Shown here one piece after another: positions 1-7,954 of a stretch of 11,381 nucleotides of DNA; position 1 is the stretch's first letter; each line of letters opens with the position of its first letter. The position numbers and the translations under genes were made by a program. The DNA is from a bacterium (lineage in GTDB: Bacteria > Electryoneota > Electryoneia > Electryoneales > Electryoneaceae): positions 1 to 11,381 of the forward strand of contig WJJA01000460.1 in assembly GCA_014729955.1 (NCBI GenBank), in the 5' to 3' direction. The notes beneath the pieces were generated by a model. It did no database searches and was not told where the DNA came from. It saw only the letters and a list, made by a program, of their open reading frames with translations.

Positions 1-1620
<1,620 letters not shown>

Positions 1621-1815
1621 AGGTTGTGTCGGGTCTTGCGGCGCGCAGCGACGTGTGACCTGACACGGACAGGGTATCGCGGTGCAGCATCCCCGGTGCC
1701 CGACAGGCACAGAGGCCTGCCCCGATCGAACAGGTGACCCGGGCTTCCAAGAGACCGGGCGACGATGCATGAGGGATGGGCCGGCAAACAAATGCACGAA
1801 ACGGAAACTACCACC

Positions 1816-2475
1816 ATGGCGAATCACAGCACGGCAGCCGAGCACCCCAAGTGGATGCAGCATCACTTTTCCGATCCCATTCAGCAACGGGAATCAGTGA
1901 AGTTCGGCATGTGGATCTTTCTGATCACGGAAATCCTCTTTTTCGGCGGGCTATTCTGCGCGTACGCGATCTACCGTGCGTGGCACCCGGAGGTATTCCT
2001 CGCCGCACACCACGCCCTCGACTGGAAAATGGGCGCGCTGAACACCATCGTTCTGATTGTCAGCTCGCTCACCATTGCGTTGTCGATCCGGTCGTTTCAG
2101 CTCGACCGTAAGAAGGAAGGCATGTGGCTGCTGGTCGCGACCTTCCTGCTCGCCGGCGTCTTCATGGTGGTGAAGTATTTCGAATACACCCACAAGTTTC
2201 ACCTTGGAATCTTCCCGGGTGAATTCTACAACTACGGCGGCTTTGCCGGGGTCAACAACCCGCACATCTTCTTCAGCATCTATTTCGTGATGACCGGCCT
2301 GCACGGGCTGCATGTGCTGATCGGGATGGGTGTGATCGCCTGGCTGGTGATTCGTGCGGCACGCGGCGCCTTCGGCGCGGAGTATTACAATCCTGTCGAG
2401 GTTACCGGGCTCTACTGGCACCTCGTCGACCTGATCTGGATTTTCCTGTTCCCCCTGCTGTACCTGATTCACTGA
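1816..2475 (+). CDS. ctaE: Cytochrome c oxidase subunit III
   Basis: Integral membrane subunit of the same oxidase complex; it has no redox centre and in this family stabilises subunit I and proton uptake. It encodes 219 residues from ATG 1816, the short bacterial form with about five membrane helices. Family landmarks are GMWIFLITEILFFGGLFCAY near the N-terminus, the KYFEYTHK segment, the GLHGLHVLIGM helix and the C-terminal YWHLVDLIWIFLFPLLYL. In-frame ATGs at 1765 and 1792 would add 17 or 8 residues. I prefer 1816 because the N-terminus then reads like family members and because the context TACCACCATGGC is identical to that of the next gene. The Shine-Dalgarno match is only GGAA, 9 bases upstream. 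A 195-base gap separates it from subunit I, unusually long for this operon. The subunit IV gene starts 19 bases after its stop. Confidence 0.94.
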   Translation: MANHSTAAEHPKWMQHHFSDPIQQRESVKFGMWIFLITEILFFGGLFCAYAIYRAWHPEVFLAAHHALDWKMGALNTIVLIVSSLTIALSIRSFQLDRKKEGMWLLVATFLLAGVFMVVKYFEYTHKFHLGIFPGEFYNYGGFAGVNNPHIFFSIYFVMTGLHGLHVLIGMGVIAWLVIRAARGAFGAEYYNPVEVTGLYWHLVDLIWIFLFPLLYLIH

Positions 2476-2494
2476 GCGAGAGGAGAGTACCACC

Positions 2495-2971
2495 ATGGCC
2501 GGCAAAAACGCACAACACGGCGCCCACGGCGAGCATATCACCCCTCTCCGGACCTATCTGGCGGTGGGGGCGGCACTGATTGTTCTGACCATTCTGACCG
2601 TCGGCGCGATCCAGTTCGACTTCGGCAGCGCGATGAACCTGGTGATCGCAATGGCGATCGCTGTGGTGAAGGCGTCCCTTGTGGCGCTGTTCTTCATGCA
2701 TCTGTTGTACGACAACAAGTTCTACCTGTTCAGTTTTATCACCACGATCCTGTTTCTCGGTGTCTTCATTATCCTGACCATGTTCGACACCATGCGTCGC
2801 GGCGATTTCTACGAGGAGGCGATGGCGCCGATCACCCCGCAGGCGGCGATGTATGAATCCATCGAAGCGGACACCACCGGCGGGCACGGTTCCCACGGGG
2901 AAGGACACGGCGGCGGTGCATCCCATGACGATGAAACGGGAAAGAGTGAAAACAAAACCGGGAATCACTGA
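2495..2971 (+). CDS. ctaF: Cytochrome c oxidase subunit IV family protein with His/Gly-rich tail
   Basis: Small membrane subunit of the oxidase, of the prokaryotic subunit IV family (PF03626, CtaF/CyoD-like), thought to help assembly or stability of the complex. It has 158 residues. Three hydrophobic helices lie at roughly residues 20-42, 48-69 and 75-95, and the diagnostic motif VALFFMHLLYDNKF bridges helices 2 and 3. After the membrane part comes a hydrophilic tail; its last 30 or so residues are rich in Gly, His and acidic residues (GGHGSHGEGHGGG), longer than the usual family length of about 100-120 residues. The start ATG 2495 has a clear AGGAG (2481-2485) nine bases upstream. It is the last gene of the oxidase cluster: a hairpin terminator and a composition change follow. 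The tail may bind metal, but that is only an inference. Confidence 0.9.
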   Translation: MAGKNAQHGAHGEHITPLRTYLAVGAALIVLTILTVGAIQFDFGSAMNLVIAMAIAVVKASLVALFFMHLLYDNKFYLFSFITTILFLGVFIILTMFDTMRRGDFYEEAMAPITPQAAMYESIEADTTGGHGSHGEGHGGGASHDDETGKSENKTGNH

Positions 2972-3289
2972 AAGGATGGATTTCCAAAAGGCAGCGAATA
3001 AAACAGATCACCTGATCTCAAGGCCCTTGCGATCCTTATATCAGGCTGGTGAATCATCCAGCCTTTATACAAGTCGATACACGGTTGAACCGATATTGCG
3101 CGGCCACCGTTTTGTTAGGGGCTGATCTTTATATTTTGCTCGTTCTATTGCGTCTGAGACCAACGGTCTAAGCCGAATATTCCGCGAGTTCAAAGCAGAT
3201 GACGCAGTTGGGACCGCCCGAAGGGGGAATGAATAGATGAGTTCGGCCTGGACACAATCTGTGCCGGAGAAAAACGGTATGTCGTGATA
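2972..3289. other. Intergenic region between the oxidase operon and the broken ATPase gene
   Basis: I see no convincing gene here. It holds the terminator hairpin at 3043-3070, a small AGACC-AAC-GGTCT hairpin at 3157-3169, and an imperfect GGACACA/TGTGCC hairpin at about 3251-3266. GC content starts to fall around 3050-3150, which may mark the edge of the AT-rich insert carrying the ATPase gene. The missing 3' end of that gene is not clearly present in any frame. Confidence 0.5.
3043..3070 (+). terminator. Hairpin terminator after the oxidase operon
   Basis: AGGCTGG (3043-3049) pairs perfectly with CCAGCCT (3058-3064) across an 8-base loop and is followed by TTTATA. It lies about 70 bases past the subunit IV stop. 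The T-run is short, so it may be weak or Rho-assisted. A smaller palindrome, AGATCA-CC-TGATCT, sits just before it at 3005-3018. Confidence 0.55.
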
Positions 3290-4420
3290 TTAACTCTTTG
3301 TTAATATAGTTTTTAGAAAAGAATGCTCTCGCCATTCATGAAATATTCGGGTTAGAAAAGACTGTAACATCTCGCGAACCAGAAGAGAATGAAGGCTCCT
3401 GTCAATTTCATCAATGACGTAGGTTTGATCAGAATGTCCGGACGACGCGTCATCAAGTGCAGGCAACAAATCTAATGCCCTCAATGTACCATCAGATTCT
3501 ACACTCAAATCGAATGGTATTTCATCTCCTTCGGCATTTTCGTGTATGGTAATTAACTTGTGGAATAATACTCCGTCTTTCACCTTTTTTGCAGTATAGA
3601 TATCTTTGTGCAAGGAGCTTATGAGAGTAGCTATGTCACCATCATGTAATTCAGACTCCAGGTGGTCAAGAAATGACTTGTCGAATGGAAGAACGCTTTT
3701 ATTGGATACTTCTTCCTCTTGTATTTCTACAATCCCTGTATCAAGATTGCAGAGCATGAGTATGATGGAGTTGAAGCGATTGTCATCCTTCTTTAAAACA
3801 ATATCATAAAGACTAAAACGCCAATTCGGGGCAATCAAAACAAGCTTATACTTAAACCATTCATAGATAGGCAATAGATACGAAACCTTCAGATATGCTC
3901 CATTTGTCAAAAAAAGCTGGTTCGCTTTGGAGCTTTCCATAAGAAAAGCAGCTTTGCTTTTACTGGCAACTTTACTGTCAATATGAAAGGAATTGCCAGA
4001 TCGTTCAAAAAGGACCGTTTCACTTGAACTGTTGATCTCTGTCAGTCTTTCCGATAGGACCCGAACATTTGAGATGGAAAACTCGTACTCGTAGATCAGT
4101 TCATTCACCAGAAGAAGAAAGCGAAATTCGCTTGGCTCGTCTTGTTTGGATGGGTCCAGCCTGAATGGACGTCTTGGGATTTTCGTATCCGGATCTCGAA
4201 AGGAAGTGATATACTAACGGGCGAAGTGTATGGACTTAAACAGGTTGGATTTTCCTGAAGCATTTCCGCCATAGAACGCGGCCGTTGGAAGAATGCGCAG
4301 CTGAAATTTTTTCACCCTGGCCAATCGATCATTGTGTTGTCGTTCGTTCGTTGCGACGAAAGAAACTTTCGTTTCATCACGGAACGACAACCAGTTTTTC
4401 ACGGAGTATTCCAGCAGCAT
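3290..4420 (-). pseudogene. Broken AAA family ATPase (COG1106/AAA15 type), in-frame TAG and missing C-terminus
   Basis: An SMC/ABC-like single-domain ATPase of the AAA15/AAA21 group, whose members often belong to phage-defence or abortive-infection loci. Translation from ATG 4420, with GGAG five bases upstream, gives the typical start LLEYSVKNWLSFRDE and a perfect Walker A, GGNASGKS (codons 51-58). Codon 69 is TAG (4214-4216). The same frame then continues without a break (FRDPDTKIPRRPFRLDP) into a long segment with the signature-like ESDGTLRALDLLP and Walker B YVIDEIDRS. The damage is therefore one nonsense codon, possibly from CAG (Gln). The frame ends at 3290 soon after Walker B. The switch-histidine region (TTHD-like) and the remaining 60 or so residues normal for the family are missing, so a 3' deletion is likely too. 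GC is near 40% by eye against about 60% around it, suggesting transfer. A C-terminal fragment could still be made from GTG 4108, but it would lack Walker A. Confidence 0.8.
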
Positions 4421-4510
4421 TTCGTCTCCAACGTGAAAATATCACCTGCGATAATATCATTCATACAACGCCGCATATGCACTCTTATTTATGGTATGAC
4501 TCATTCTGTT

Positions 4511-6121
4511 TCATTCCAACCCGGGGAGCGTGAGTCCCGGCCCGGACACTTCCCACCCTACTCCCGGCGGCAGTTCACGTCCGAAGGCACGCAGGGCGTC
4601 ACGCAGACGTTGGTCTTCGCCCGAAGCAACCGCGTAGAACGACACCACCGGCTCGCCACAGGCCACGTTTTCCGGGATCTCCCACTCACCCACCTTGCGC
4701 CAGCGGGGCGGGACGCCGTCAAAGACCGTGAACCACTCGTCGTAGACCGCCGCGACACGAACATCTTCCGCACGTGCGAGCGAATCCATTCGCTCGTGTG
4801 TCACCGCGGCGTTCCGAAACCACAGGCTGATCTCGTGGTTGCCGAGGCCGTACAGGTCCACCAGCCTGATCCCGCTGTGGAAGGAGACCGCCCCGATATC
4901 GTTCAGTGCCACCGCCTGTCCATGGTAATGCTCACGAAAGAATTCGGCCATCTGCACCTGTTGCTGCTGGATATTCGCCACCGTGCGCGGGGTTTTCCAC
5001 AGCACATGCGCACGTTTCGACATCTCCCACACCGGGAAGATCAGGAGAAACAGGACCGGGATATACGCCAGCCGTGCAAGCCAATGGGTGGGAACGCTCA
5101 GGTTGCGTACCCAGGCCGGCACGGTCACCGCGAACGCCGGCAGCAGCAGGGCCATCACGTAGATCGTGCGACGGTATAGATGGTCCCACTCGACGACGAT
5201 CACATGCGCCAGGCCCGCGCCGGCGGCAAGCAGGGCGAACAGGGCGGGTGCATGCCAGGGGGTACCTTCTCTGCGCATCCGCCAGGCGGTCGCGAGCCCG
5301 ATCAAGGGCAGCAGCGCATGAATCAGCAGGTCCTTGTGTTCCCACATCACAAGCAGGCGACGGATCTTGGGCGCCGGGCCGAGGCTCACCCCGAGACGCA
5401 TCATCACCGAGTCCGGAAGGGGACCGTGTCCATGCGCGACCGCAAAGATTGCATAAACGATCCCCGGAAGGATTGCAATTACGGCAGCTGACAACGCGGT
5501 GCGAAATCGTCTGCGCCATACAAACCCGACCACGAGGAAGAGGGCCGCAGCAAGTGTTTCATACCGAAGAGCCGACGCGAAGAACAGTAGCAGCAGAAAC
5601 GGCAGCAGCGTTTTGGGATCGTCACGCTCGCCGGCGAGCCGTTTCGCTCCCAGCCAGGTTGCCGGGAGCAGAAGAACCGCGTGCAGGCCGTTCTCCATGC
5701 CCAGGTAGACGATCTGCACGGTCGGGATCAACAGCACCGCTGCTCCCAGTGTGATGCCCCGCGTGAGGTTGCCGACCCCGGCCTCGAGAAGGATGCGGTT
5801 CATCACAAGAAGCAGTGCGACGGATGCGATGAAGGAGATGATCCACGGCCAGGGGAGCCAGACACCGCTGATACCGCCCAGGCCGGCGAGCAGAAGAGTA
5901 TACAATGGTGAAGAAGAGGCGGATGTGAAACGGTCCGGCACCACGCCCCAGACGCCGTGCTCGGCAAGGTTTTTCGAAATCGCGAGATGGATATAGGTGT
6001 CGTCGATGGAGTACACCCAGGGCCATGCATCCCATTGCAGCACGAAATACATCGCAATCAGCACCAGCGCCAGGTGCAGCCCGAGCATCCCGCCCAGGAT
6101 GGAATCATCACGAAATCGCAT
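4511..6121 (-). CDS. GT-C-like polytopic membrane glycosyltransferase
   Basis: A 536-residue protein with an N-terminal membrane helix (about residues 9-28) and many further hydrophobic helices up to about residue 380. A hydrophilic C-terminal domain of about 150 residues follows. The segment SIDDTYIHLAISKNLAEHG (residues 38-56) lies in the first extracytoplasmic loop. It matches the place and form of the DD-containing catalytic loop of GT-C enzymes, which move sugars from polyprenyl-phosphate donors on the outer face of the membrane. The C-terminal part (ALNDIGAVSFHSGIRLVDL) resembles the periplasmic domain of bacterial GT-C proteins. Acceptor and sugar cannot be read from the sequence. ATG 6121 has a strong AAGGAG eight bases upstream, and a weak -10-like TATTAT (plus 6166-6171) lies further up. 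It is monocistronic here. It is related in type only to the possible glycosyltransferase at the right edge. Confidence 0.72.
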   Translation of the reverse strand: MRFRDDSILGGMLGLHLALVLIAMYFVLQWDAWPWVYSIDDTYIHLAISKNLAEHGVWGVVPDRFTSASSSPLYTLLLAGLGGISGVWLPWPWIISFIASVALLLVMNRILLEAGVGNLTRGITLGAAVLLIPTVQIVYLGMENGLHAVLLLPATWLGAKRLAGERDDPKTLLPFLLLLFFASALRYETLAAALFLVVGFVWRRRFRTALSAAVIAILPGIVYAIFAVAHGHGPLPDSVMMRLGVSLGPAPKIRRLLVMWEHKDLLIHALLPLIGLATAWRMRREGTPWHAPALFALLAAGAGLAHVIVVEWDHLYRRTIYVMALLLPAFAVTVPAWVRNLSVPTHWLARLAYIPVLFLLIFPVWEMSKRAHVLWKTPRTVANIQQQQVQMAEFFREHYHGQAVALNDIGAVSFHSGIRLVDLYGLGNHEISLWFRNAAVTHERMDSLARAEDVRVAAVYDEWFTVFDGVPPRWRKVGEWEIPENVACGEPVVSFYAVASGEDQRLRDALRAFGRELPPGVGWEVSGPGLTLPGLE

Positions 6122-6184
6122 GCCTGCGGTCTCCTTCTACCGGCAGTAGCTATCAATCTGTGAAGATAATACACATAAACGGGT

Positions 6185-6283
6185 GTGGCCCGGCGTCGCT
6201 CACCCCGGGGAGGCTGTTGGTCAGAGGTGGCCCGGAATCGCTGACGCCGGGGACGCTATTGTCGGAGGTAGTCCGAACTGCGG
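6185..6283 (+). repeat. Hairpin repeat element A, copies 1-3 in near-tandem
   Basis: Copies start at 6185, 6227 and 6268. Copies 1 and 2 share GTGGCCCGG, a loop TCGCT(G/C)AC, then CCGGGGA and CT(G/A)TTG. The flanks CCCGG and CCGGG can pair. Copy 3 is shortened and diverged (GTAGTCCGAACTGCGG). Related copies occur at 6386, 7372 and 7406. Confidence 0.7.
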
Positions 6284-6288
6284 CTTAG

Positions 6289-6320
6289 ATAAGGGTAGGG
6301 CGGGCGTCTGCCCGCCTGGC
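6289..6320 (+). repeat. Hairpin repeat module D, forward copy
   Basis: TAAGGGTAGGG is followed by the perfect stem GGCGGGC-GTCT-GCCCGCC (6299-6316). A diverged copy lies in opposite orientation near 7650-7687, where the minus strand reads TAAGGGTAGGGACGGGCGTC. The two are inverted with respect to each other across the TMEM175-like gene. Confidence 0.6.
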
Positions 6321-6385
6321 GCCGCGGCCGGGCGACGATTCATCGGAGCCGCAGCCCGGACCTGTGCGCCTTTGGCGTAGTAGAG

Positions 6386-6513
6386 GTAGCCCGGAGTCGT
6401 CGACTACGGGGAGGTTGTTCATACGGCAATCCTCTGTACCGTGTGGGCCAGGCCTCCTGTCAGCCGGACACCTCCCTGCCTGCCCATCGCCGCCGGCGTT
6501 TCCTTCCACCGCC
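6386..6513 (+). repeat. Composite repeat A+B, left copy
   Basis: Element A copy 4 (6386-6423, GTAGCCCGG ... CGGGGAGGTTGTT) is joined to module B (6441-6513, GTGTGGGCCAGGCCTCCTGT ... GCCTGCCCATCGCCG). The same A+B order recurs at 7406-7533, exactly 1,020 bases further on. In module B the two copies are about 85% identical by eye. The pair flanks the TMEM175-like gene as direct repeats. Confidence 0.75.
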
Positions 6514-6518
6514 TCCAT

Positions 6519-6543
6519 GAAAACCGAATCGCAGAGCGTTTCG
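6519..6543 (-). terminator. Rho-independent terminator of the TMEM175-like gene
   Basis: Read on the minus strand, 17 bases past the stop at 6560, CGAA-A-CGC pairs with GCG-A-TTCG around a TCT loop. This gives seven base pairs with one A-A mismatch. GTTTTC follows immediately. Position, stem and T-run all fit an intrinsic terminator. Confidence 0.6.
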
Positions 6544-6559
6544 TGCCAACCTGCCGAAT

Positions 6560-7261
6560 CTATTCCTCCTCTGCCGTTTCAACAAGACCGAGCGCCTTTT
6601 TCTGACGATCCCGTATGAAGTGAAAGAGATACATTGCGGGACCGATCAGGAAGTAGACCCATCCCGGCAATCCAAGACGCATTCCGATCCCTGTCACGGC
6701 AATCCCGACAGACAGCAGACCGATGGCGCTGTATACCAGGTATTGCCCCATTTCCGTATCCACATGGAATCGGTCCGGTCTGCTCAGATTCAGCTTGTCA
6801 CTCAACAGCCGCGCGCGCAGGTAGAACAGCGCCAGGCTGACAAACACCATCGAGAAGCCGATACCGTAAATGATGAACAGCAGTCGCAAATCATCCATTC
6901 CGCGCAACGAAATCGACGGCAGGTAAGTCGCCGTGGAACCGAACATCGCCCAGATCATCGCGACGGACAGGAATTTCAACGGGTACACGTAAAGCAGCAC
7001 CAGAAACAACAGCAATGCATTCAGCGCGATGGTCCAGTTGTCTTCCAGCGGAAACCGCCGGAAGAATTTGTAATGGGCACTCCAGATCAGGATCAGCATC
7101 GTGAAGCTGAACGCAAAGGCGATGAAGCCGTACAGGCTGGCCAGCAACTGCTCAAAACTGCTCGGCACCTCCAGCGTTACGACCAGCAATGTGGCGGAGA
7201 TTGCGAAGACACCGTCGCTGAACGCTTCCAGTCGACCTGTATCGCGGAAAGGTAGTTTCAT
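6560..7261 (-). CDS. TMEM175/DUF1211 family potassium-channel-like membrane protein
   Basis: A 233-residue polytopic protein of the DUF1211 (PF06736) family. Its prokaryotic members form tetrameric potassium channels without the classical TVGYG filter. The family signature RxxxFSD is exact near the N-terminus (R10, F14-S15-D16, within RLEAFSDGVFAI) and marks the first helix of the ion-conducting repeat. About six membrane helices can be seen. The two-repeat architecture common in this family is not obvious; a second RxxxFSD is absent, as in single-repeat bacterial members. The start ATG 7261 has GGGAG nine bases upstream. The gene stands alone, has its own terminator at 6519-6543, and is enclosed by direct copies of an intergenic repeat (6386-6513 and 7406-7533). 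Selectivity cannot be judged from the sequence. Confidence 0.9.
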   Translation of the reverse strand: MKLPFRDTGRLEAFSDGVFAISATLLVVTLEVPSSFEQLLASLYGFIAFAFSFTMLILIWSAHYKFFRRFPLEDNWTIALNALLLFLVLLYVYPLKFLSVAMIWAMFGSTATYLPSISLRGMDDLRLLFIIYGIGFSMVFVSLALFYLRARLLSDKLNLSRPDRFHVDTEMGQYLVYSAIGLLSVGIAVTGIGMRLGLPGWVYFLIGPAMYLFHFIRDRQKKALGLVETAEEE

Positions 7262-7371
7262 CGGCAGGCACTCCCAGAGTTCTTATGCAGTCAGGAATGT
7301 CAAAGGATAGGAAGTCGATGCGAACGGTGAAAGGGAGCCGCTCGATTTCGAAGAAAGGAGCGGAGTCCGCC

Positions 7372-7405
7372 GCAGCCCTGCACCGCTGATGCAGGGGAGC
7401 GAGAG
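7372..7405 (+). repeat. Hairpin repeat element A, copy 5
   Basis: GCAGCCCTGCA-CCGCTGA-TGCAGGGGAG. The arms CCCTGCA (7376-7382) and TGCAGGG (7390-7396) form a perfect 7-bp stem around CCGCTGA. The 16 bases at 7384-7399 recur exactly at 7418-7433 in the next copy. Confidence 0.7.
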
Positions 7406-7533
7406 GTAGCCCGGTGTCGCTGATGCAGGGGAGACTGTTCGACGGTTGACCCCTGTGCCAGGTGTGGCAGGCCTCCTGTCAGTCGGACACCGGCGTGCCT
7501 GCCCATCGCCGCAGGCGATTCATTCCATCGCCT
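7406..7533 (+). repeat. Composite repeat A+B, right copy
   Basis: Element A copy 6 (7406-7443, GTAGCCCGGTGTCGCTGATG ...) is followed by module B (7461-7533), ending in the small hairpin ATCGCC-GCA-GGCGAT. It matches 6386-6513 in order, orientation and most bases, with short indels. Confidence 0.75.
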
Positions 7534-7576
7534 TGAATAAACCCAAGCCAGGGCTCGGGCCACCCTGTCAATGCCG

Positions 7577-7625
7577 AGTGGCGCAGGCGTCCCTGCCTGC
7601 GTGTCGCCGCAGGCGATGCTGTTGT
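7577..7625 (+). repeat. Hairpin repeat module C related to module B
   Basis: A perfect stem CGCAGGC (7582-7588) / GCCTGCG (7595-7601) is followed by TCGCCGCAGGCGAT. The shared TCGCCGCAGGCGAT and the preceding GCCTGC tie it to the end of module B at 7496-7520. Confidence 0.6.
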
Positions 7626-7649
7626 CTACATGAACGCCTGGCCGTGTTC

Positions 7650-7687
7650 ATCGGCGGGTATGGACGCCCGTCCCTACCCTTACGTAA
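7650..7687 (-). repeat. Hairpin repeat module D, inverted copy
   Basis: On the minus strand this reads TAAGGGTAGGGACGGGCGTC followed by CATACCCGCC, matching module D at 6289-6320 (TAAGGGTAGGGCGGGCGTCT then GCCCGCC). Confidence 0.55.
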
Positions 7688-7893
7688 ACCGTGATCAGGG
7701 CTACCTCGCAACCGCGACGGGCCGGCGGGATGCCTTGTCCGTCAGGTCACAATTCGTCTGACGACGAATCTGGACTTGACACAACGCCAAGGTGCACAAG
7801 TCCGGGCTGCTCCTCGGCAGTCGAACCGTTGGAGCGGCTGAACCAAAGGCCATTCCTGCGCACCCGGTTCCCATCGGCTTTTTCCATGCGAGG

Positions 7894-7924
7894 TTGTGAG
7901 CGGGTGGGCCGGCCTGCCTATATT
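7894..7924 (+). promoter_or_regulatory. Candidate promoter for the receiver-like/thyX operon
   Basis: TTGTGA (7894-7899) and TATATT (7919-7924) resemble -35 and -10 boxes. The 19-base spacing is longer than ideal. The likely transcript start, near 7931, would leave a short leader of about 25 bases before the TTG start at 7955. It stands out as AT-rich in a GC-rich stretch. Confidence 0.35.
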
Positions 7925-7954
7925 CTTTCAGTTACGACCAGCGGGAGAAACCGT

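Larger units (their letters stand above)
6122..6559. other. Repeat-rich intergenic region upstream of the glycosyltransferase gene
   Basis: No coding sequence is supported. The region holds three near-tandem copies (period 41-42) of a hairpin element at 6185-6283, a perfect 7-bp hairpin at 6299-6316, a fourth element copy at 6386-6423 joined to a second module at 6441-6513, and the terminator of the TMEM175-like gene at 6519-6543. The open frames here are GC-rich artefacts without family features. Confidence 0.6.
7262..7954. other. Repeat-rich intergenic region between divergent TMEM175-like and receiver-like genes
   Basis: No gene is supported. An open frame continues upstream of the next gene to 7691, but those 88 residues show no family features and include sequence next to repeat module D. 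The region holds element A copies at 7372 and 7406, module B at 7461-7533, a hairpin module at 7577-7625, the inverted module D near 7650-7687 and a candidate promoter at 7894-7924. Positions 7262-7370 and 7700-7890 show nothing recognisable. Confidence 0.6.

Noticed and set aside
2853..3125. 90-residue plus-strand frame overlapping the end of subunit IV
   Set aside because: It overlaps the real gene in another frame, runs through the terminator hairpin and has no recognisable features.
3237..3287. Tiny ORF MSSAWTQSVPEKNGMS after AGGGGG
   Set aside because: Only 16 codons; the purine run may be chance and there is no supporting context.
4516..4540. CCGGG/CCCGG hairpin at the very end of the glycosyltransferase gene as a terminator
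   Set aside because: It lies inside the coding sequence before the stop and lacks a T-run on the minus strand.
6185..6283. CRISPR array
   Set aside because: The period of about 42 and several copies suggested it, but the units are imperfect throughout, there are no unique spacers between identical repeats, and no cas genes are seen.
7691..7954. N-terminal extension of the receiver-like gene to ATG 7691
   Set aside because: The 88 residues look like translated intergenic DNA and contain a candidate promoter. TTG 7955 has GGGAG at good spacing.
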